NCBI RefSeq assembly: GCF_031127905.1
Contig: NZ_JARXIC010000002.1
Coordinates: 186,001-250,000, forward strand
Direction of reading: 5' to 3'
Origin: Thalassobacterium sedimentorum
GTDB taxonomy: Bacteria > Verrucomicrobiota > Verrucomicrobiia > Opitutales > Coraliomargaritaceae
DNA length: 64,000 bases
Shown here: positions 57,838 to 64,000 of the stretch, piece by piece
How the letters are laid out: every line of letters starts with the position of its first letter
How positions within the stretch are numbered: the first letter of the stretch is position 1
Notes under the pieces: generated by a model
The model's database searches: none
Told to the model about the DNA's origin: nothing
The model's input: only the letters and a program-made list of their open reading frames with translations
Program-made: the position numbers and the translations under genes

Positions 57838-59121
57838 TTAGTCACACTCACAACCACAAAGAAATTCCTCGATCTTGTATTTACGCAACTTACGACGCAC
57901 CCAATCCAGCGCGGCATGCACTGCACGCGCTTTCACATCCAGGCGCCCTCCCGTATAACGAACGGTCTTACACCACACTCCCACAGGTGAATGATACCCC
58001 AAATGTATGGTACCCACTGGGTTTTGCTCATTCCCTCCATCCGGTCCAGCAAAGCCTGTCACACTCAGACCATAATCAGAGGATAAACGCTCTGCAATCC
58101 CGGATGCCATGGCAATTGCACACTCAGGACTCACCGCTCCATGCTGTTCAAGAATCGATTCAGGCACACCGACCTTAGAAACTTTGACATCATTAGAGTA
58201 GCATACCACCCCACCGACAAACACTTTAGACGCCCCCTGAAGATTGGTAAATGCATCACATAGTAAGCCCCCCGTGCAAGACTCAGCAATGGCCAGTGTG
58301 CGATCCAAAGCTCGTAATTCATGAAAAACCACGCCCGCCAGCGAACAGTGCCCGAAACAAACAAAATCCTCGCCTAACAGAACACGGGCTTCGTGCGCGA
58401 TTCCCTTGAGCTTATCCATACACATGCGCCCCTTATGCGGACTCAATCGCACATCTACGATACCATAATGCACACAATAAGCGACAGTCAGCTCGGGGTA
58501 TGCCTGAACGATCGGCTGCATGGTCTCTTCCACCGTAGACTCCCCGGAACCACAGGTACGTAACTGGATATAAGCTTCCTCATTACTGAGAACCCCCATC
58601 GCCTGTAGCATTGGAATGGCCTGCTTCTCAAACATCGGAGTCAACTCATGAGTCGGCCCGGGCAACATGATCAGAATCTTTCCCTCACTGCGATAGGCCA
58701 AACCAGGCGCAGTACCGCGTTCATTATGCAGAACTTCCCCCTCGGCAAAGCGGTAACACTGCTTCAAATGGTGGGCAGCCATGCGGCGCCCGAGCACCTT
58801 GAAACGTGCCAATATCAAAGCTTCGATCTCGGCATCGAACACCAATTTAGCACCCAACGCTTCAGCAATATTCTCACGCGTCATATCATCGGCAGTAGGC
58901 CCCAGCCCGCCAGTCGTGATCACGATATCCGAATGCTGCCACGCATCGAGAAAGGCCCGCTTGATCTCGCTCGCCTCATCCGTAATCACACGGCTGCGAT
59001 GGATGGGTAGCCCATAGCGCGCAAGCTGCCCACCCAAGTAGGTGAGGTGCGAGTTTTCCCGGATTCCGACAAGTAGTTCGTCTCCGAAGTTGATTACTTC
59101 GACAATAGGCATTTTAGACAT
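57838..59121 (-). CDS. cinA: CinA-like protein (MoCF domain plus nicotinamide-nucleotide amidase)
   Basis: A 427-residue two-domain protein. The N-terminal MoCF-biosynthesis domain (about 5-175) has IVITTGGLGPTADDMTRENIA. The C-terminal CinA domain (about 260-425) has TLAIAESCTGGLLCDAF, VVCYSNDVKVSKVGV and VTGFAGPDGG, which carry the nicotinamide mononucleotide deamidase activity of the pyridine-nucleotide salvage pathway. The segment LPGPTHELTPMFE separates them. Start ATG 59121 (MSKMPIVEV); the frame begins at TTG 59136, which coincides with the uvrC start. Confidence 0.95.
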   Translation of the reverse strand: MSKMPIVEVINFGDELLVGIRENSHLTYLGGQLARYGLPIHRSRVITDEASEIKRAFLDAWQHSDIVITTGGLGPTADDMTRENIAEALGAKLVFDAEIEALILARFKVLGRRMAAHHLKQCYRFAEGEVLHNERGTAPGLAYRSEGKILIMLPGPTHELTPMFEKQAIPMLQAMGVLSNEEAYIQLRTCGSGESTVEETMQPIVQAYPELTVAYCVHYGIVDVRLSPHKGRMCMDKLKGIAHEARVLLGEDFVCFGHCSLAGVVFHELRALDRTLAIAESCTGGLLCDAFTNLQGASKVFVGGVVCYSNDVKVSKVGVPESILEQHGAVSPECAIAMASGIAERLSSDYGLSVTGFAGPDGGNEQNPVGTIHLGYHSPVGVWCKTVRYTGGRLDVKARAVHAALDWVRRKLRKYKIEEFLCGCECD

Positions 59122-59135
59122 AGTATGGTTTAGCA

Positions 59136-60653
59136 ATGAGCGCAGCTTGCTCTGAACTGCAACCGCAATCTATCATTCCTCCTATGTCTGAAGGATCCAA
59201 AGCCCAATTAAAAGAAAAAGTCCGCCGCCTACCACACAAACCAGGCGTCTACCAGATGAAGGATCGCATCGGGCAAATCATCTACGTGGGCAAGGCCAAG
59301 GACCTGAAAAAAAGGGTCAGCACCTACTTCCAAGCCTCACGCAAGATGATGGTGGCACAACCCAAGGTCAGAGCGATGCTCGACCTAATTCATGACTTCG
59401 AGATCATCATTGTAAAATCCGAAGCGGAGGCCCTGCTGTTAGAAGGGCAACTGATCAAAAAATACAAACCGCGCTACAACACTGATTTTACTGACGATAA
59501 GCGCTTCCTACTGGTGCGCATCGATCCGCGCGAAAACCTCCCCCGCTTCCGGCTCACCCGTAACCGAACCGATAGCAATTCTCGCTACTACGGCCCCTTC
59601 GCGCATTCGTCCCATCTGCGTAAGACGCTCGCGGAGTTGCGACGCCGTTTTGGCATACTGCTCAGCGACGCCTCGCCCATCCAGCTAGCCGACGGCCGCT
59701 GGCGACTCTACGACGATGCACGCGCCGAGATCTATGAGCACGCCAACGAAATCACCACAGAGGAATACGCCGAACGCATGGAAGCCGCGTGTGAATTCCT
59801 CGACGGCAAAGCCCGTCAATGGCTGGCCGAGCTCAAGGCTGAAATGATAGCCGCCGCCGAAGCGCGGCGCTACGAAGAAGCTGCCGCCCTGCGTGATCGC
59901 ATCGAGGCACTGGAGCGCACCACCGACCGCACGCGCAAGTTTGAGCGCAACTTAGTCGGCACTCACAATCACAGCCAAGTCGTCAAGCGCCTCCAAGCCA
60001 AACTTGGAATCGCCCGGGAGCCCAGCCGCATGGAGTGCTTCGACATCTCTCATATTTCAGGGAGCTTCTGTGTGGCGTCCATGGTGGCCTTCAAAGACGG
60101 ACATCCCGACCGCAAAAACTACCGCCGATTTAAAATCAAAAGTTTTGTAGGCAACGACGACTTTCGCGCGATGGAAGAAGTCGTAGGCCGCCGCTACCGC
60201 CGCCTACACGACGAGGGCAAAGCCTTCCCGGATCTCATCGTGATCGACGGTGGAGCGGGACAAGTCACCGCAGCACTCAAAGCATTCCTAAGTCAAGGAC
60301 TGGAGCCACCGGAACTCATCGGTCTGGCCAAGCGCAACGAAACCGTCATCTTCAGCGACGGTCGCGAACCACTGAACATCCCCCACCACGACCCTGCACT
60401 GCGGCTCTTGCAACACATTCGCGACGAGGCACACCACTTCGCCAACAGCTTCAACGCCGAGCTGCGCAGCAAGCGGCTCCGTGAATCCATTCTCGACGAC
60501 TTTAAGGGCCTGGGCAGCCAACGTAAGCAACAACTCCTCCGACACTTCGGATCGCTGGAAAAGCTACGCGCCGCCGAAGTCGACCAACTCACGCAAGTCG
60601 AGGGCATCGGCAAGCTGACAGCCGAACGGCTGGTGGAATTTTTCAGGGCCTAG
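59136..60653 (+). CDS. uvrC: UvrC-type excinuclease subunit, shortened
   Basis: Nuclease subunit of nucleotide excision repair. The GIY-YIG domain starts LPHKPGVYQMKDRIGQIIYVGK (about 32-53). A UvrB-binding UVR motif is at about 232-260 (AAAEARRYEEAAALRDRIEALE). The RNase H-like nuclease core has ECFDISH (300-306), IVIDGGAGQ (368-376) and the His in HHDPALRLLQ. The C terminus has two hairpins ending VEGIGKLTAERLVEFF. Length 505 is about 105 short of E. coli UvrC: the four-cysteine iron-sulfur segment between the GIY-YIG and UVR parts is absent, and only about 37 residues separate the UVR motif from ECFDIS, against about 160. ATG 59136 or ATG 59184 may be the start. Confidence 0.88.
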   Translation: MSAACSELQPQSIIPPMSEGSKAQLKEKVRRLPHKPGVYQMKDRIGQIIYVGKAKDLKKRVSTYFQASRKMMVAQPKVRAMLDLIHDFEIIIVKSEAEALLLEGQLIKKYKPRYNTDFTDDKRFLLVRIDPRENLPRFRLTRNRTDSNSRYYGPFAHSSHLRKTLAELRRRFGILLSDASPIQLADGRWRLYDDARAEIYEHANEITTEEYAERMEAACEFLDGKARQWLAELKAEMIAAAEARRYEEAAALRDRIEALERTTDRTRKFERNLVGTHNHSQVVKRLQAKLGIAREPSRMECFDISHISGSFCVASMVAFKDGHPDRKNYRRFKIKSFVGNDDFRAMEEVVGRRYRRLHDEGKAFPDLIVIDGGAGQVTAALKAFLSQGLEPPELIGLAKRNETVIFSDGREPLNIPHHDPALRLLQHIRDEAHHFANSFNAELRSKRLRESILDDFKGLGSQRKQQLLRHFGSLEKLRAAEVDQLTQVEGIGKLTAERLVEFFRA

Positions 60654-60684
60654 CCGCTCAGCACGCTCAGCAATGGAGTCCCGC

Positions 60685-61698
60685 CTATGCCAACGCAGCT
60701 TGCGCATAAGCCTTCGCAAAATACGTCAAAATCATATCAGCACCGGCTCGACGAATCGCCAATAACGACTCATCACGGCAGCGTTCCAAATCGAGCCAGC
60801 CTCTTTCCGCCACAGCCATAATTTGCGCATATTCACCCGACACTTGATACGCTGCCAATGGCAACTCGGTCGCTTCACGCACTTCACGAATGATGTCGAG
60901 GTATGGACCCGCCGGCTTCACCATCAGCACATCCGCGCCCTCTTCCTCGTCCAGTGCAACTTCGACCAATGCCTCGCGCCGATTCGCCGGATTTAGCTGA
61001 TAAGTGCGCTTGTCCAGATGATGTGTGCCAGCACTGCTCGCGCTGCCCACCGCATCGCGGAAAGGACCATAAAATGCCGAGGCAAACTTAGCCGAATAGG
61101 CCATAATTGCAGTTTTATCGTATCCGTTGTCATCAAGCGCCACACGTATCGCCCCCACACGTCCGTCCATCATATCCGACGGTGCCACCATATCGACACC
61201 AGCCTCTGCAGCCAAAACAGCCATTTCAGCCAGTATTTCGACCGTAGCGTCGTTGGCCAAATCCTGCGCGGCTGCATCCCAAAGGCCATCGTGTCCATGC
61301 ACGGTGTAAGGATCGAGTGCGAGGTCAGTGATCACCGTAATCTCCGGCACCGCTGCTTTAATCGCACGGATCGCCCGCAGCACTAGCGTATTCGGATTCA
61401 AAGCTTCGCGCCCATCGTCCGACTTCAAGCTGTCATCAAGCTTGGGAAAAAGTGCCACCCCTGAAATACCTAGCGCATGCAACTCACGGCACTCGGCGAC
61501 CACATCTTTAATCGAAAGGCGCGAAATTCCAGGCATCGAGCCGATCGGCTCAGGAGCCACATCTCCTTCCAGCACAAACACCGGCTGAATCAAATGCTGA
61601 GGTAAGACCTCTGTCTCGCATGCCAAAGCACGCAACGAAGCCGTCCGGCGCATACGGCGGGGACGACGGGTCAATTCAAGTTTATAACTGTCAGACAT
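60685..61698 (-). CDS. hemB: Porphobilinogen synthase (delta-aminolevulinate dehydratase)
   Basis: Joins two 5-aminolevulinate molecules into porphobilinogen, the second step of tetrapyrrole synthesis. The active-site lysines are Lys204 (SAKFASAFYGPF) and Lys261 (VMVKPAGPYLD). The metal segment at 124-138 is TDLALDPYTVHGHDG, with Ala127, Asp129 and Asp137 where zinc enzymes have three Cys, so it belongs to the Mg-dependent, Cys-less type. Length 337 is normal. Start ATG 61698, 162 bases from the divergent cysS start. Confidence 0.97.
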   Translation of the reverse strand: MSDSYKLELTRRPRRMRRTASLRALACETEVLPQHLIQPVFVLEGDVAPEPIGSMPGISRLSIKDVVAECRELHALGISGVALFPKLDDSLKSDDGREALNPNTLVLRAIRAIKAAVPEITVITDLALDPYTVHGHDGLWDAAAQDLANDATVEILAEMAVLAAEAGVDMVAPSDMMDGRVGAIRVALDDNGYDKTAIMAYSAKFASAFYGPFRDAVGSASSAGTHHLDKRTYQLNPANRREALVEVALDEEEGADVLMVKPAGPYLDIIREVREATELPLAAYQVSGEYAQIMAVAERGWLDLERCRDESLLAIRRAGADMILTYFAKAYAQAALA

Positions 61699-61723
61699 GC
61701 CGCATAGAGTGAAGAGTCCGAGT

Positions 61724-61846
61724 CAGAGTGAAAGTGTAAAATGTCCGAGAACTTCAGATCGAAGCATCCTCACAGCAAATACGGCACAGCTAGAGAAAAC
61801 TACTAAGGTCTCGCACACTTTCACCTTCACTTTCGCTTTCACTCTG
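61724..61846. repeat. Inverted repeat in the hemB-cysS gap
   Basis: CAGAGTGAAAG (61724-61734) and CTTTCACTCTG (61836-61846) are perfect 11-base reverse complements, 101 bases apart. The right arm lies within a pyrimidine-rich run of CTTTCAC-type units (61818-61845). Confidence 0.65.
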
Positions 61847-61860
61847 CCATTGATGGCAGA
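61843..61860 (+). promoter_or_regulatory. Stem-loop abutting the cysS start codon
   Basis: TCTGCCA (61843-61849), loop TTGA, TGGCAGA (61854-61860) is a perfect 7-base-pair hairpin whose last base is directly before the ATG at 61861. No Shine-Dalgarno sequence is present. It could block ribosome access or mark a regulated start. Confidence 0.55.
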
Positions 61861-63303
61861 ATGTCTGTCGAACTCTACGATACTCTCAGTCGATCTGTGC
61901 AAAAGCTCGCCCCCGCGAGCGGCGATACACTGCGCTTTTATTGCTGTGGCCCTACGGTATATGGCCCTGCCCACATTGGAAATTTCCGCACATTTCTCAT
62001 TCAGGACACCCTGCGTCGCGTACTCGAAGTCGATGGCACACCCGTCAAACATGTGCGCAACATCACCGACCTCGATGATAAAACAATCCGCTGCTCTCAG
62101 GAAGAAGGTAAGAGCCTGGTCGAATTCACCGCGCATTGGACCGAGAAATTCCACGCCGACTGCGAGGCGCTCAACATGCTGCCCCCCAGCATCGAGCCGA
62201 GTGCAGTGGCCCATATCCCCCATCAAATTGCACTGGTCGAAAAACTAATCGAAAAAGGCCACGCCTACGCCACCGAAGACGGCTCCGTCTATTTCCGCGT
62301 CGGTTCCTTTGAGGACTACGGTCGCCTCTCGCGCCTGAAGCAGCGTGAGCTCAAGACGCAGACTGAAAACTCCGCGGGGGAACTCAACGATGCGGACGAA
62401 TACGACCGTGAATCAGTCACCGACTTTGCCCTCTGGAAATCCCGCAAGCCTGAAGACGGCGAAAACTATTGGACCAGCCCCTGGGGCGAAGGTCGCCCCG
62501 GATGGCACCTGGAGTGCTCGGCCATGGTCGACAGCGCCTTCGACGGCGAAACGATCGACCTACATGGCGGCGGTATCGATCTCTGCTTCCCCCACCACGA
62601 AAACGAGATCGCACAGTCCGAATGCGCGCACGGACACGACTTCTGCACCCACTGGTTCCACAGCGCCCACCTCATGGTGGAAGGGGCCAAGATGTCCAAG
62701 AGCCTGGGAAATCTCTACACGCTCGACGACCTGCGCGAGAAGGGCTTCAGCCCGATGATCGTGCGCTACACACTGATTGCCGGCAGCTACCGCCAACAAC
62801 TCAACTTCACCTTCGACGGCTTGCATGCCTCGCAAAGCGCACTGACACGACTCGAACGCTTTGCAGAAGCCCTGCTGGCCAAAACCGACGAGACGACAGA
62901 CGACTTCAACGCCCAATACGTAACAGTCGACGCACCCGAGGACTTTGGCCGCCTGGCCAAGGCATGGGATGCACTGCGCAACAACTTAAATACCGCAGCC
63001 TGCCTCGGCGCCATCTTCGGCGTTATCGGCTCCAACCCGGCCGCCTCCCTCGACGCCGAGGGCGCCCGTGCTTTATTACGTGCCTTCGGCAGTCTGCTCT
63101 ACGCGCTCGGCTTGGAACTGTTCACGGTTGAAGTTCAGAAAATCGACGCACCAGAGGCGATCATCGCTCTCGCTCAGGCTCGCTGGGATGCCAAACAAGC
63201 CAAAGACTGGGGCCAGGCCGATGAGCTGCGCGACACCCTGCTTGCACAAGGCTGGCTGGTCAAAGATAGCAAAGACGGCTTTGAATTAACGCCCAAAACA
63301 TAA
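61861..63303 (+). CDS. cysS: Cysteinyl-tRNA synthetase
   Basis: Class I aminoacyl-tRNA synthetase charging tRNA-Cys. The HIGH-type motif is in GPAHIGNF (36-43), and Cys29 in CCGPTVYG supplies a zinc ligand. Other zinc ligands lie in WHLECSAM and HHENEIAQSE, and the KMSKS motif is in GAKMSKSLGN. An anticodon-binding helical domain follows from about 330. Length 480 is normal. ATG 61861 gives the usual N terminus (MSVELYDTLS). The hairpin directly before it and the lack of Shine-Dalgarno are unusual. Confidence 0.98.
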   Translation: MSVELYDTLSRSVQKLAPASGDTLRFYCCGPTVYGPAHIGNFRTFLIQDTLRRVLEVDGTPVKHVRNITDLDDKTIRCSQEEGKSLVEFTAHWTEKFHADCEALNMLPPSIEPSAVAHIPHQIALVEKLIEKGHAYATEDGSVYFRVGSFEDYGRLSRLKQRELKTQTENSAGELNDADEYDRESVTDFALWKSRKPEDGENYWTSPWGEGRPGWHLECSAMVDSAFDGETIDLHGGGIDLCFPHHENEIAQSECAHGHDFCTHWFHSAHLMVEGAKMSKSLGNLYTLDDLREKGFSPMIVRYTLIAGSYRQQLNFTFDGLHASQSALTRLERFAEALLAKTDETTDDFNAQYVTVDAPEDFGRLAKAWDALRNNLNTAACLGAIFGVIGSNPAASLDAEGARALLRAFGSLLYALGLELFTVEVQKIDAPEAIIALAQARWDAKQAKDWGQADELRDTLLAQGWLVKDSKDGFELTPKT

Positions 63304-63374
63304 TACGCAGTTCAACTACCATTGAAACTTTAGCAGTTATCTGGCGATTAGCTTAGATGAATAAAATCACTACT

Positions 63375-63887
63375 ATGAACAAACGACTCACACAGCTCAT
63401 TACACTCACGGTCATAATTTTTGCATCTATAGCGCACGCGGAAACATTTTCAGGTAAAGATACCGCTCTCTATTACAAAAACACTCCAGAACAATTCGAA
63501 GGTGAACACGCCGATGTCGATTGCGCATTTGTCTCTCGTATAAATCGCGGACCACAAATCAATGGCATCACCTTTTTCCTCGCACACACCATCGATGAAG
63601 ACAATCGATTACGTGGCGGATCCATCGTCGTGGCCGTACTCTCCGACAAAGCGGATAGTTTTGTGCGTAAATATGGCAACGCCCCGGACATCCAACATGG
63701 CGGTATGACCAAAGTGGATAGCAAACGTTTACGTGGTATTTTCCACCAATTGGATAAAGGTCACGTCTATATCGACATGACAGATGGTCAAGCGCATCAA
63801 GTGATCTTACAACACAAGGAAACAGCCAAAAAACTCATCAAATCCAGCGACCATCCAAGCGGGATGGAACCGCCCCGGATCAACTAA
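63375..63887 (+). CDS. Hypothetical secreted protein
   Basis: A 170-residue exported protein of unknown function. ATG 63375 begins a signal peptide (MNKRLTQLITLTVIIFASIA, cleavage near HAE); ATG 63357 adds six residues. The mature part is beta-rich (DVDCAFVSRINRGPQING, LRGGSIVVAVLSD, KGHVYIDMTDG), has one Cys and ends in a polar tail (SDHPSGMEPP). No motif was recognised. It lies 71 bases after cysS on the same strand and has its own terminator. Confidence 0.7.
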   Translation: MNKRLTQLITLTVIIFASIAHAETFSGKDTALYYKNTPEQFEGEHADVDCAFVSRINRGPQINGITFFLAHTIDEDNRLRGGSIVVAVLSDKADSFVRKYGNAPDIQHGGMTKVDSKRLRGIFHQLDKGHVYIDMTDGQAHQVILQHKETAKKLIKSSDHPSGMEPPRIN

Positions 63888-63900
63888 AGTGCTCCCTGCG

Positions 63901-63930
63901 AAGACCACCCTAAAGTGGTCTTTTTTTTTT
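63901..63930 (+). terminator. Rho-independent terminator
   Basis: AAGACCAC (63901-63908) pairs with GTGGTCTT (63915-63922) around a six-base loop, ending in ten T (63921-63930). It lies 13 bases after the secreted-protein gene. The last 70 bases of the window show nothing recognisable. Confidence 0.93.
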
Positions 63931-64000
63931 ATGGCTACGGATTGACCTACCTGCATGAATGCCCCATCAAGCAGATATGACTGCGTTTAATATACAAACT

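Noticed and set aside
61723-62226. Minus-strand frame of 167 codons over the cysS start
   Set aside because: Antisense to the catalytic N terminus of cysS and reads through its HIGH region; no domain.
62469-63131. Plus-strand frame of 220 codons inside cysS
   Set aside because: Alternative-frame shadow; Arg-rich without a fold.

Overview
The window reads as ordinary chromosome of a Gram-negative bacterium, most likely a marine member of the Verrucomicrobiota (Opitutae/Puniceicoccales-like). This assignment is an inference from gene content: a PPi-dependent phosphofructokinase, a DUF748 protein, a UbiB kinase next to a phasin, a ThuA plus Gfo/Idh/MocA pair, a XylR-type AraC regulator beside a keto-deoxygluconate operon, a bacterial SET protein, a RAYT transposase, and many lineage-restricted small proteins. 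Almost no start codon here has a Shine-Dalgarno sequence. No rRNA, tRNA, prophage or CRISPR array was seen.

Layout. 1-5.5 kb: end of the PPi-phosphofructokinase, an Mpv17-like membrane protein, a fatty acid desaturase, an inositol-phosphatase-family enzyme, MutY and a SET protein. 5.8-12.7 kb: a GspE/PilB-type ATPase, a small zinc-finger-like protein, a secreted TPR protein and a large DUF748 envelope protein. 13-16 kb: rpsO and pnp with clear terminators. 16-21.3 kb: pyrC, hypothetical proteins, a cold-shock protein, fmt and a DnaQ-like exonuclease. 21.5-25 kb: an oppB-oppC permease pair, a hypothetical protein and a RAYT transposase with tandem TGTCCC repeats. 25.3-28.5 kb: a XylR-like regulator divergent from kdgK-eda, the lower keto-deoxygluconate pathway that yields pyruvate and glyceraldehyde-3-phosphate. 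28.5-32.3 kb: a SurA-like isomerase, rlmN, radC and a methyltransferase. 32.5-35.9 kb: a two-gene membrane unit resembling an ExbB/MotA-type channel subunit followed by a coiled-coil partner with an Asp in its only membrane helix. 36-40.5 kb: a PAS histidine kinase with a response regulator, UbiB and a phasin. 40.6-44.3 kb: the proteostasis cluster tig-clpP-clpX. 44.5-51.6 kb: DUF805, an EamA transporter, queG, a MASE1/CHASE hybrid kinase and an SPFH protein. 51.7-54.6 kb: an AraC regulator divergent from thuA and an oxidoreductase. 54.7-56.6 kb: leuA behind a leucine-rich leader peptide and a terminator. 56.6-63.9 kb: holA, cinA, uvrC, hemB, cysS and a secreted hypothetical protein.

The best candidate for an undescribed system is the 32.5-35.9 kb pair. 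Other points worth checking are the leucine attenuator, a UvrC without its cysteine cluster and middle segment, an inverted repeat that would bury the eda start codon, a stem-loop abutting the cysS start codon, and a histidine kinase whose receiver-like N terminus extends upstream of any usual start codon.
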